Source: WJJR01 sp964440935 | GTDB taxonomy: Bacteria; Zixibacteria; MSB-5A5; WJJR01 | Assembly: GCA_964440935.1 (NCBI GenBank) | Contig: CAYTTY010000031.1 | Span: forward strand, 1-48,662 | Length of the DNA stretch: 48,662 nucleotides | Direction of reading: 5' to 3' | In this document: positions 27,179 to 35,318 of the stretch, in pieces | Position numbering within the stretch: position 1 is the first letter of the stretch | Layout of the letters: the number at the start of each line of letters is the position of its first letter | Made by a program: the position numbers and the translations under genes | Notes under the pieces: model-generated | What the model saw: the letters and a program-made list of their open reading frames with translations, nothing else | Told to the model about the DNA's origin: nothing | Database searches by the model: none

Positions 27179-27194
27179 TTGGCGAAACTGCCAA
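27179..27194. promoter_or_regulatory. Second ArsR-type dyad, before the permease gene
   Basis: TTGGC-GAAACT-GCCAA repeats the TTGGC-N6-GCCAA arrangement of 26793-26808 exactly in arms and spacing. It lies in the arsR-permease gap, 32 bases before the permease start, giving a separate control point for the efflux genes. Confidence 0.6.
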
Positions 27195-27225
27195 ATAGTT
27201 TCTTGAGTGGGCACGCGAGTTGATT

Positions 27226-28533
27226 ATGGGAGTATCCTGGAAATCTGAGTGGAAGCCTCTGGCGGCAATTGTCGCAGTCTTTGCCGTCTTTTTCTATCTG
27301 CCAATTGAATCAGAACGTGTCCGTGGTGCCATCGTCGAGGCCCTGGCGCTGACAAAGTGGTACGCGCAGGAGCATGTGATCCTCTGTCTGATACCGGCGT
27401 TCTTCATCGCCGGAGCAATCGCGGTTTTTATCAGTCAGGCTTCAGTGATGAAGTACCTGGGTGCCAAGGCGAACAAGGTCCTCTCGTATGGTGTCGCCTC
27501 GGTGTCTGGGACCATCCTGGCCGTCTGCTCCTGCACTGTACTTCCGTTGTTTGCTGGAATCTACCGGATGGGCGCCGGGCTGGGTCCCGCGACAGCATTT
27601 CTCTACTCCGGGCCGGCTATCAACGTCCTCGCGATCGTTCTCACGGCGCGGATTCTGGGATTGGAATTGGGGATTGCGCGCGCCGTTGGAGCGATTGTTT
27701 TCAGCGTGGTTATTGGTCTTTCGATGCACTTTATATACCGCAATGAAGAAACCGAAAAGGTGAACGCCCAAATGGCGATGCCAGATGCTGAGGTCAGCCG
27801 GCCTCTTTGGCAAAATGCAGCTTGGTTTGCCGCTCTGGTAGGCATTCTGGTGTTTGCGAACTGGGGCAAGCCGGAGAGTGACGCCGGTTTTTGGCATGCG
27901 GTGTTCTCCCTGAAGTGGGTTATCACGGGCCTCGCCGCCGCCGCGATGGGGGTCATGCTGGTGTCCTGGTTCAAGGTGTCGTGGATTGCGGTTAGCACAA
28001 CCGCAGCGTTGGCGCTTCTCGCCGCACTCGCGGTGCCGCAGGAACCATTGCTTGCATTCTCTGTCGCCGTTGTAGGGCTGTCGATCATCACGAGCCGACG
28101 GGCGGACGAAGCGGGCGAGTGGTTTTCCCAGTCATGGGGATACGCCAAGTTGATTCTGCCGTTGCTATTTGGCGGCGTTCTCGTGGCGGGGTTGCTGCTG
28201 GGTCGGCCGGGGCATGAGGGCGTGATACCGTCGCACTGGATCAGCAACTGGGTCGGCGGGAATTCTCTTGAGGCCAATCTTTTTGCCTCGGTGATCGGGG
28301 CGTTCATGTATTTCGCTACTCTAACCGAAGTGCCAATTCTTCAGGGCCTGATCGGCAATGGCATGGGCAAGGGTCCGGCACTGGCGTTGCTCCTGGCGGG
28401 CCCGGCACTATCGTTGCCCAACATGCTGGTGATCCGGTCGGTCATGGGGACGCAGAAAACTGTCGTGTTTGTTGCTCTGGTTGTCGTGATGGCGACGGTG
28501 AGTGGGATAATTTATGGAGCATGGTGGGGATAA
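27226..28533 (+). CDS. ArsP/YraQ-type permease (DUF318 family)
   Basis: Polytopic inner-membrane permease of 435 aa with about ten helices in two similar halves and a polar central loop (about residues 170-195). The family hallmark CSCTVLPLFAGIYRMGAGLG and YSGPAINVLAI (about residues 100-140) is intact, with a matching second-half segment FATLTEVPILQGLIGNGMGKGPALALLLAGPALSLPN. ArsP members export trivalent organoarsenicals, while SO_0444-type relatives move Cu/Zn, so the substrate cannot be fixed. ArsR control and ArsF/ArsG neighbours favour arsenic. ATG 27226 is chosen; TTG 27220 is in frame. Confidence 0.85.
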   Translation: MGVSWKSEWKPLAAIVAVFAVFFYLPIESERVRGAIVEALALTKWYAQEHVILCLIPAFFIAGAIAVFISQASVMKYLGAKANKVLSYGVASVSGTILAVCSCTVLPLFAGIYRMGAGLGPATAFLYSGPAINVLAIVLTARILGLELGIARAVGAIVFSVVIGLSMHFIYRNEETEKVNAQMAMPDAEVSRPLWQNAAWFAALVGILVFANWGKPESDAGFWHAVFSLKWVITGLAAAAMGVMLVSWFKVSWIAVSTTAALALLAALAVPQEPLLAFSVAVVGLSIITSRRADEAGEWFSQSWGYAKLILPLLFGGVLVAGLLLGRPGHEGVIPSHWISNWVGGNSLEANLFASVIGAFMYFATLTEVPILQGLIGNGMGKGPALALLLAGPALSLPNMLVIRSVMGTQKTVVFVALVVVMATVSGIIYGAWWG

Positions 28534-28606
28534 CAATTCGCATTCGAGCCTTCGTGGGCTTTCACACTGCTGAAGCACCGCTTCGGTTGACGACAGGATT
28601 GGATCA

Positions 28607-29695
28607 ATGAAGCGCAAAAGAGTTACACTCATCGTCTCGTTATTAATGGTCATAATTGTCGTATTAGTCGTGCGCGCGGTCTTCTCCGACGGAACGTCGC
28701 CGGATTCCACATTGAAGAAGAAGCCCGTTCAGGTTCGCGTTGTTCCGGCATCGGTCGAACGCATCTCGGACATCGTTGAGCTCACAGGATCGGTGGAACC
28801 GCAGCGGACTGCACGGCTGGCATCTCCCGCCGAGGGCCCCGTCATGAATGTGAACGTTCGCGAAGGCGATCGTGTCACACAGGGGGATATGCTACTCTCG
28901 ATTGGGCGAACGGAAGGGATCGAAGCGCGAATCACATCTTTTCGTGAAGCCGTAAAGAAGGAAGAGGAAAACCTCAACAGAACGCAGCAACTGGTGGAAA
29001 GCCAGGCGGTGGCCGGGGAGGTGCTGGACCGTGCCCGGGCGGCCTATGAAAACGCCAGAGCCCAACTGGTCCAGGCAATGGAATCGGTGCGGGACTACTC
29101 AGTGTTTGCCCCGTGGGATGGTGTCGTCTCCAGCGTGAATGTCCGTGATGGAGACTATGTGATTCCCCGATCCCCGTTGGTTGAAGTGTACGATCCATCA
29201 AATCTTGTGATTCAAGCAGCGGTTCCGGAGCGGTATTCCGCGGGAATCCGTAATGGCATGGTGTTGCGGGCCCAGCTTGACGCGATTCCAGATTCAGTCT
29301 TTCAGGCGCGGATTGTCAGGATCTACCCATTCTTGGACGATCGGATGCGAACCCGCACCATCGAGGTCGGGATTGCCACTGACGTTCCAATTCTCCCTGG
29401 GATGTTTGCCCGACTGCAACTGCCCATCACAAGTGTGGACAGCGCCACCGTCGTGCCAAATCAGTCTGTGTTGATTCTCCCGTCGGGCGCCGCGTCCGTT
29501 TTTGTTATCGATGCTGATACCGCAGTGCAACGGATCGTCGAATTGGGGATCGAACAGGAGAATCGTGTCGAAGTGGTATCGGGTGTGCGCCCGGGGGAAT
29601 TGGTTGTAGTGTCCGGCAATGAGAAATTGAAGCCTGGTACCGGCGTCCGGCTGATACGATCCGACACGGGATCAATTGGCGCGGTAGGGAATTAG
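28607..29695 (+). CDS. RND efflux periplasmic adaptor subunit (membrane fusion protein)
   Basis: Links an inner-membrane RND pump to an outer-membrane channel. It has 362 aa: an N-terminal membrane anchor (VTLIVSLLMVIIVVLVVRAVF, about residues 6-26), barrel/lipoyl half-motifs (VELTGSVEPQRTARLASPAEGPV and FAPWDGVVSSVNVRDGDYV), a helical hairpin between them (EAVKKEEENLNRTQQLVE) and a C-terminal beta-barrel. It is spaced 2 bases from the RND gene and is clearly one operon. No outer-membrane factor gene lies in the cluster. Confidence 0.92.
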   Translation: MKRKRVTLIVSLLMVIIVVLVVRAVFSDGTSPDSTLKKKPVQVRVVPASVERISDIVELTGSVEPQRTARLASPAEGPVMNVNVREGDRVTQGDMLLSIGRTEGIEARITSFREAVKKEEENLNRTQQLVESQAVAGEVLDRARAAYENARAQLVQAMESVRDYSVFAPWDGVVSSVNVRDGDYVIPRSPLVEVYDPSNLVIQAAVPERYSAGIRNGMVLRAQLDAIPDSVFQARIVRIYPFLDDRMRTRTIEVGIATDVPILPGMFARLQLPITSVDSATVVPNQSVLILPSGAASVFVIDADTAVQRIVELGIEQENRVEVVSGVRPGELVVVSGNEKLKPGTGVRLIRSDTGSIGAVGN

Positions 29696-29697
29696 TA

Positions 29698-32600
29698 ATG
29701 AAGATCACGCAATATGCTGTACGTCGCAAGCTGGCAACCAGCGCCATAATGATTGCTCTGGTGGTCCTGGGGCTCAACGCCCTTTGGCAGTTGCCGGTCG
29801 ACTTCTTGCCCAACATCACCTATCCGATGATCAAGGTTCACATCTGGTGGCGTGGTGCAACGCCTGAAGAGATCGACAAGAATATCGCCGACCCGGTTGA
29901 GCGCCAAATGGCCACGGTTGATGACCTGGACTATCTCGAGTCGTCTTCAATCGAGGGCATGTACACACTGCTGGCAAACTTCAAATACGGCGTCAATGTG
30001 GACGTCGCCTATCAGGATGCCCTCGCAGCCATGGCACGGGCCGCCCGCGAACTGCCGAAGGACATGGACCCGCCGGTCGTCATCAAAGCGGATCCGTCAC
30101 AATTGCCAATTGTGCAGTTGACGGTCACCAGCGACCAATGGGATTTGATCAGGCTGCGGACGTGGACCGATGAGTGGCTGCAAGACCAGCTGCTGGCCGT
30201 GCCGGGTGTTGCCGGTACGGAGATTGTCGGCGGGTTGAAACGTGAAATCCGAATCCATCTCGATGAGGAAGCTCTTGAAAAGCATGGATTGACTCTTTCC
30301 GGGATCACCAAACGGCTTCAGGATGAGAATGTTGAACAGTTTGGTGGCCGGGTGACCTCTGGAGACAAGGAACGCATCGCCCGGACGATGGGGGAGTACC
30401 GCAGTCTGGCAGAACTGCGCTCAGTTGTGCTTGCGCGTCACGGTCCTGCCAAGGTGTTGGTGGGTGACATTGCGGAGGTTGTTGATGCCAGTGAAGACGC
30501 CCGGGTTGTTACGCGTCTTGACGGTCATCCGGCGGTTAAGCTCAGTGTTCTGAAACAGGCCGATGCCAATACGGTTGAAGTGGCGCAGGCGGTCAGTGAC
30601 AGAATTGCCGAACTGGGGCTGGCATTACCGGTTGGTATAACACTCGGAATGGTGGAAAATCAGGCGGATTACGTGATGGCAGCCATCAATGGAGTCCGCA
30701 ACGCGGCGGTGGAAGCCGCCCTGCTGGTCATCCTCATTATCTTCCTGTTTCTGGGGTCATGGAGACAGGTTACGGTATTGGTAGTAGCTCTTCCCGTCAC
30801 GCTGATTCTGAACTTCTTTCTCATGCGCACGGCGGGGTTTTCGCTCAACATATTCTCGCTGGGAGGATTGGTCATCGCCATTGGAGTTCTGATGGATAAC
30901 TCCATCGTGGTGATTGAGAATATCACGCGTTGGCGAAAAGACCGGCCCCATGACGGGCTCGAGTCACTCACCGGCCAAGCCACCGGCGAGATTGGGCCCG
31001 CTATCGTGGCTGCAACACTCTCATTTCTTGCCCTGTTCGTTCCCTTCCTTCTGGTTCCGGGATTGACGAGTCTGCTGTTCCGCGAGTTGATTCTGGTGAT
31101 CGCCGGCATTGTTGTCATCAGCCTGTTGATGGCAGTTACGGTGACTCCCATGCTGACAGCGGTGATTCTGGGCCGGGATACACGCACGAGCAAGACGTCG
31201 TGGTTTGAGCGACTCTTTGCGCGCGTTACAGACGGATATGGGAATGTTCTTGGATGGGTGCTCCGGCGCAAGGGGATGGTTGTGGGGGCGTCGTTCATTC
31301 TGCTGGTCGCTGGATTTGCTGTGCTCGGTCGGTTGGGTACCGAGTTCTTACCGCAGATGGACGACGGCCGCATTATGGTCAAAGTCGTTTTGCCCACAGG
31401 CACGTCGGTTACGGAGACAGACCGGGTGCTGGCCGACATTGAACAGCGCATTGGCAGCCACGATGACATCGAGAGTATGTTCGCATTAACCGGCGGCAAG
31501 GTATGGGGTCTGTACACCTACGAAATCGCCAATGAAGGCGAAATCAACATCCAACTCGTCCCGCGCAGCCAGCGCACACTCAGCACCAAGGAATTTATCG
31601 CAAAGCTTCGTCCGGTAGTGTCCAAGGTTCCTGTGCCCGGCGGCAAGGCGATGGTCATGCAGATGAAGGTGAAGGGCATTCGTAAACTTGGAGAGGCCGA
31701 TATTGAATTGAAAATACAGGGAAAGGATATGGCCACCCTCGATGCCATCGCACGTCAGACGGCATCGGCAATGAACGAACTGGCCCATTTTTCCAACGTC
31801 TATGTGTCGATGGATTTGACGAAACCGGAGTATCAAGTCAGAGTCGACCGGCAGAGGGCGGCTGAATTGGGTGTGTCGATTGCGGATATTTCCAAAACTC
31901 TGAGGTCCCTCATCACCGGCTCGATTGCCACACGCTATCGCGACGGTGATGAGTATTACAACGTCCGGCTACTCGTTCCGGAAGTCAGAATGACCAGCCG
32001 GCAGGACGTGGAAAATCTCCCGCTCAACTGCGCCCAGGGTGGCTATCTCCGAATTAAAGATGTCGCCGAAGTGCGCCGCGCCACCGGACCGGTTGAAATT
32101 GTGCGGGAAGACCAGATCAAGCAAGTGGTCGTGCGTGGAGACGCCATCGGTGTCAGTGTTGGCGAGGCGCTGGCTGAGCTGAAAGCGGCGGTGTCGTCGA
32201 TCGAACGCCCGATTGGCTACGAATTGGAGTATGGCGGTCAGGCACAAATGATGGACGACATGAAACGGAACATCCTGGTCGTTCTTGCATTTGCGATTTT
32301 CTTCTCATTCATCGTCTTGGCTGTCCAATTCAACAGTCTCAAGTTCCCTGCACTGATTCTGAGCAGTGTTCCCGTGTGTCTGGTTGGTGTCGCCTTGATG
32401 ATGTTCTTCACTGGGTTGCCATTGGGAGCGACGGTCATCATTGGAGTCCTCGTTGTCGTGGCGGCGACCGTTAATGACGGAGTTCTGCTGTTGACGTTTG
32501 CCGAGGACCGTCGTATACAGCAGCATCTGCTACCCGAACAGGCGGTTCTCGAAGCTGCGAAGGTCCGTCTTCGTCCTCGCGTCATGACGACTATGGCGGT

Positions 32601-32796
32601 GTTGGTTGGATTCATTCCGTTGGCACTTGCGCTTGAGGAAGGCGGAGACATGCTTCAACCAATGGCCGCTGGTGCGATCGGTGGTTTGCTCATGGAAATT
32701 CTGGTCGCGCTATTTCTGATGCCTGTATTGTACTCGTTGTTTACCGTCAATCGTGGTGCCGGAGAAGTGGATGACGCTCTGAAGACGCCGCAATGA
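29698..32796 (+). CDS. RND-family efflux transporter permease
   Basis: Proton-driven inner-membrane pump of 1032 aa with the usual two-fold layout: a helix near the N-terminus (LATSAIMIALVVLGLNALWQ), a large periplasmic porter loop, TM2-6, a second loop and TM8-12. The proton-relay motif of TM4 reads GVLMDNSIVVIENI, so the second acidic residue of the AcrB Asp-Asp pair is Asn, as in many non-enterobacterial HAE-type pumps. Substrate is unknown; location in an ArsR-controlled cluster suggests export of metal- or arsenic-related toxicants, but drug-type substrates are possible. Confidence 0.9.
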   Translation: MKITQYAVRRKLATSAIMIALVVLGLNALWQLPVDFLPNITYPMIKVHIWWRGATPEEIDKNIADPVERQMATVDDLDYLESSSIEGMYTLLANFKYGVNVDVAYQDALAAMARAARELPKDMDPPVVIKADPSQLPIVQLTVTSDQWDLIRLRTWTDEWLQDQLLAVPGVAGTEIVGGLKREIRIHLDEEALEKHGLTLSGITKRLQDENVEQFGGRVTSGDKERIARTMGEYRSLAELRSVVLARHGPAKVLVGDIAEVVDASEDARVVTRLDGHPAVKLSVLKQADANTVEVAQAVSDRIAELGLALPVGITLGMVENQADYVMAAINGVRNAAVEAALLVILIIFLFLGSWRQVTVLVVALPVTLILNFFLMRTAGFSLNIFSLGGLVIAIGVLMDNSIVVIENITRWRKDRPHDGLESLTGQATGEIGPAIVAATLSFLALFVPFLLVPGLTSLLFRELILVIAGIVVISLLMAVTVTPMLTAVILGRDTRTSKTSWFERLFARVTDGYGNVLGWVLRRKGMVVGASFILLVAGFAVLGRLGTEFLPQMDDGRIMVKVVLPTGTSVTETDRVLADIEQRIGSHDDIESMFALTGGKVWGLYTYEIANEGEINIQLVPRSQRTLSTKEFIAKLRPVVSKVPVPGGKAMVMQMKVKGIRKLGEADIELKIQGKDMATLDAIARQTASAMNELAHFSNVYVSMDLTKPEYQVRVDRQRAAELGVSIADISKTLRSLITGSIATRYRDGDEYYNVRLLVPEVRMTSRQDVENLPLNCAQGGYLRIKDVAEVRRATGPVEIVREDQIKQVVVRGDAIGVSVGEALAELKAAVSSIERPIGYELEYGGQAQMMDDMKRNILVVLAFAIFFSFIVLAVQFNSLKFPALILSSVPVCLVGVALMMFFTGLPLGATVIIGVLVVVAATVNDGVLLLTFAEDRRIQQHLLPEQAVLEAAKVRLRPRVMTTMAVLVGFIPLALALEEGGDMLQPMAAGAIGGLLMEILVALFLMPVLYSLFTVNRGAGEVDDALKTPQ

Positions 32797-32854
32797 GCAG
32801 CGTGATTACGTCTGTGACCGAGTTACCGAATGACGCTTTAAGAAGGAGGCCGTT

Positions 32855-33100
32855 ATGGAAGTGAAAGTATTGGGGACCGGGTGTCCCAAATGTGTCAAGC
32901 TGGCCGGTGCGGCGGAGGATGCCGCGCGGGAACTGAAACTGGATGTCCACATCGAAAAGGTGACCGACATCAGTCAGATCATGTCGTACGGTGTGATGAT
33001 GACGCCCGCGTTGGTTGTGGACGGTGCCGTCAAGGTCGTCGGAAAGGTACCATCGGTTGATGAATTGAAGGCGATGCTCACGGAACAAAACGCACACTAA
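32855..33100 (+). CDS. Small thioredoxin-like redox protein
   Basis: Compact 81-residue thioredoxin-fold protein of the 'redox-active disulfide protein 2' (MTH895/TM0996-like) group. The active site GTGCPKC gives Cys10-x2-Cys13, cis-Pro in MTPALVVDG, and it ends in KVPSVDELKAML. It has a strong AAGGAGG at 32843-32849. It lies between the RND pump and arsenic-type genes, so it likely supplies reducing power, for example to an arsenate- or nitroaryl-reducing step or to the permease; that is inference from context. Confidence 0.9.
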   Translation: MEVKVLGTGCPKCVKLAGAAEDAARELKLDVHIEKVTDISQIMSYGVMMTPALVVDGAVKVVGKVPSVDELKAMLTEQNAH

Positions 33101-33689
33101 GCCAAAGGGAAGCGACTGGGATATCACGCATGAGCATTTTCAGCGAGACGATGGTGGTCGTTCAAGCCGTGCTTGTGATTGTGCTTTTGTGCACTGGTCC
33201 CAGGGAAGCCAGCGTACGCGACGAAGGGTCGCCAGTACGTCAGCCGACGATCGCCGGTGTCGCGAAATCGTGTGATATGGGCCTGTGGCCCAGCAGACGG
33301 GTCATTCATTCAAAGGTCTATTCCATGGGCTGTCAGCGTCGCGATGTTCCTGAAACTAAGCCTTATAGCGATTCGCCCGAATATGCTGTCGTACGCTTTA
33401 CCCAGCTGCTTCACACGCGATGCGAATCACTTCATCATCGGGGATGTTCGCGACCATGACAGGCTTTGTGTTCTGGGTCCTGAATTATCGGCAGTGCAGG
33501 CAGGCGCATTGTGTCAACATACAGCGCGCGCGGCGCCACCAAGGGCATTGGTTGACTGTCGGTGTTTCTCAGGCCTTCATTAGCGGCCTCCTCATTTTGG
33601 TTGGGATAACGGTCTTGGCGGGGGTGGCAATTGATGTGGATGGCATCGGCTGATCCAAGTGCCGAACGTAGAGAATGGGAGTTGCTGAC
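33101..33689 (+). pseudogene. Unresolved, apparently decayed region between trx-like and AhpD-like genes
   Basis: This stretch is 589 bases long in an otherwise tightly packed operon. Three partial frames cover it without a coherent product: 33130-33459 starts MSIFSETMVVVQAVLVIVLLC, a hydrophobic signal-like segment, then loses character; 33179-33583 covers the middle; 33420-33653 ends in a plausible membrane segment (SGLLILVGITVLAGVAIDV). Hydrophobic pieces in different frames suggest a frame-shifted small membrane-protein gene. I cannot name the family. Non-coding sequence is the alternative. Confidence 0.35.
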
Positions 33690-34010
33690 ATGAATAAAAC
33701 ACCAATGGATTTGCTGGCGCAGTTCGCGCCCGAGTTCGCTGAGAACCAAAAGGACGCGAAGGGGCTATTATTTGACAACCCGCGATATCAGAGTGTGCCG
33801 GCAAAGTGTAAAATACTGGCGGGAATTGCCGTTGCGGCGGCGCTTGGATCGGAGATGTGCACCCGCATGTGGTGCAAGCAGGCGGTCGAAGCCGGAGTGA
33901 GTGCTAACGAAATATCCGAAATTATCCAAGTCGCCCGATATATGAAAATGGCAACCGTGAATGATACCGTAAGCAGCACATACGAATTATTGCTGGAGCA
34001 GAACGACTGA
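33690..34010 (+). CDS. Carboxymuconolactone decarboxylase/AhpD-like protein
   Basis: Small all-helical protein of 106 aa, related in fold to AhpD. The redox-type helix reads SEMCTRMWCKQAVEAGVS, with Cys-x4-Cys instead of the usual Cys-x2-Cys and with no His four residues after it, so chemistry may differ. ATG 33690 follows GGGAG at 33677-33681; a start at 33675 would add five residues. It is a member of the resistance operon between a thioredoxin-like protein and ArsF, so a thiol-redox or peroxide role alongside arsenic reduction is plausible but unproven. It is distinct from the AhpD-like gene at 11748-12275. Confidence 0.82.
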   Translation: MNKTPMDLLAQFAPEFAENQKDAKGLLFDNPRYQSVPAKCKILAGIAVAAALGSEMCTRMWCKQAVEAGVSANEISEIIQVARYMKMATVNDTVSSTYELLLEQND

Positions 34011-34112
34011 CGCTCATTGACCGGGTCTGACAATTGAGGTGAGCGGTGCGGGTATTAACTGCACAGCGCGTGCTTTGCAGGCTCAAAAGTTAGCTAAGGA
34101 GGAGGCATCTCC

Positions 34113-34622
34113 ATGAAAACACCGATTACCAAGGGTCGAGTCACAGCCCTGTCGGCGGTACTTGTTCTCGGACTCGCGCTTGCTATGTCGAGTTGTGGTG
34201 CGGATCCGTCAGCGCAGAATGATGTCGGTTCGTCGGATCGCGCGAAGGACGGTTCGGCGTCTGCCGCCTCGGCCGTGACCGGCACAACGATCGTCTATTA
34301 CTTCCACGGCAATCAGCGGTGTTATACCTGCCGCAAAATCGAGTCGCTGGCGGAGACGGCGGTTCGCACCGGCTTTGAGAAAGAACTGGCTGATGGTGCG
34401 GTTCAATGGCGGGTGGTTAACTTTCAGGAGAAAGACAACGCGCACTTTGCCAAAACGTACAAGCTTTACTCGCAGACGCTAATTGTTTCCCGCCATTTCG
34501 GTGGTAAAGAGATTGCCTGGCGCAATCTTGATCTAATCTGGAAACTGGTGCGAAACGACGACGCATTCATTGCCTATGTGCAAGACGAAGTGGATGCGCT
34601 TATGACAGCGGAGCCGGAATGA
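34113..34622 (+). CDS. ArsF-family protein (nitrophenyl/arsenical reduction accessory), lipoprotein
   Basis: Product of 169 aa. A signal with a lipobox-like AMSSC implies a lipidated envelope protein, followed by a Ser/Ala/Asp-rich linker. The thioredoxin-like domain contains YYFHGNQRCYTCRKIE with a Cys-x2-Cys pair and VVNFQEKDNAHFAKTYKLYS. This pattern is that of proteins annotated as ArsF subunits of the arsEFG nitroarsenical system. An arsE partner is not visible here; only ArsF-like and ArsG-like genes occur. The stop overlaps the arsG start (ATGA at 34619-34622), so the two are translationally coupled. Confidence 0.8.
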   Translation: MKTPITKGRVTALSAVLVLGLALAMSSCGADPSAQNDVGSSDRAKDGSASAASAVTGTTIVYYFHGNQRCYTCRKIESLAETAVRTGFEKELADGAVQWRVVNFQEKDNAHFAKTYKLYSQTLIVSRHFGGKEIAWRNLDLIWKLVRNDDAFIAYVQDEVDALMTAEPE

Positions 34623-35311
34623 TTGAATCGTGGTTAATTGCCGCGGGATCCGCCCTTTGGCTCGGCTTTCTGACCTCGATATCGCCGTGCCCGCTGGCAA
34701 CGAACATCGCCGCGATCAGCTACATCGGCAAGGATGTTAAGCAGCCGCGTGCGGCGTTCTGGCGGGGAATGTTGTACACGCTTGGCCGCGTCATCGCGTA
34801 CGTGGGGCTCAGCGCGATCCTGGTGACGACCGTCCTGGCCGTGCCTGAAGTGGCACTGTTTCTTCAAAATGATCTAAACAAGTTCCTGGGTCCGCTGCTT
34901 GTCATTGTCGGGCTGATTCTGCTCAATGTGATCCGTTTGCCGGTGTCGTCTTCGGGATCGTTGGCGTCACGAATACAGGGTAAATTCTCCCGCTTCGGAC
35001 TGTTTGGATCGATGCTTTTGGGTATCGTCTTTGCGCTGTCGTTCTGCCCGATTTCTGCCGCTCTGTTTTTTGGCAGTTTGATTCCGTTGTCGCTGGAACA
35101 AAGTTCGCCGGTTGCGATGCCGATGCTGTATGGATTGGGCACGGCATTTCCTGTTGTCGTCTTCGCCATCCTTCTTGTATTCGCGGCCCATCTGGTAGGC
35201 AGGGCGTTTAATGCCATTTCGTTGCTCGAACGCTGGGCGCGTCCGGCGACTGGGGTCATATTCATTATTGTCGGGCTCTATTTTTGCAAGGAGTATCTGC
35301 TTTACTGGTGA
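34619..35311 (+). CDS. ArsG-family permease (CcdA/DsbD-like)
   Basis: Inner-membrane protein of 230 aa with six helices in the LysE/CcdA layout. The first and fourth helices carry the paired proline-cysteine motifs FLTSISPCPLATNIAAISYIG and ALSFCPISAALFFGSLIPL, as in DsbD/CcdA electron carriers and in ArsG aromatic-arsenical efflux permeases. Either arsenical export or passing electrons to the adjacent ArsF lipoprotein would fit. It begins within the arsF stop (4-base overlap) and ends the operon, convergent with tamB after 7 bases. Confidence 0.8.
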   Translation: MIESWLIAAGSALWLGFLTSISPCPLATNIAAISYIGKDVKQPRAAFWRGMLYTLGRVIAYVGLSAILVTTVLAVPEVALFLQNDLNKFLGPLLVIVGLILLNVIRLPVSSSGSLASRIQGKFSRFGLFGSMLLGIVFALSFCPISAALFFGSLIPLSLEQSSPVAMPMLYGLGTAFPVVVFAILLVFAAHLVGRAFNAISLLERWARPATGVIFIIVGLYFCKEYLLYW

Positions 35312-35318
35312 GCGGTGA

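Noticed and set aside
30669..31517. Minus-strand open frame of 282 codons inside the RND gene
   Set aside because: The opposite strand encodes conserved RND helices; this frame is Thr/Ser/Arg-rich antisense sequence with no recognisable domain.
33457..33459. TGA at the end of the 33130 frame as another selenocysteine codon
   Set aside because: The sequence after it soon meets further stops and shows no redox motif or family similarity.
26660..35311. Ars cluster as an integrated island at tRNA-Cys
   Set aside because: I looked for a repeat of the tRNA-Cys 3' end near 35300 and for an integrase gene and found neither; gene order next to tRNAs alone is not evidence of integration.
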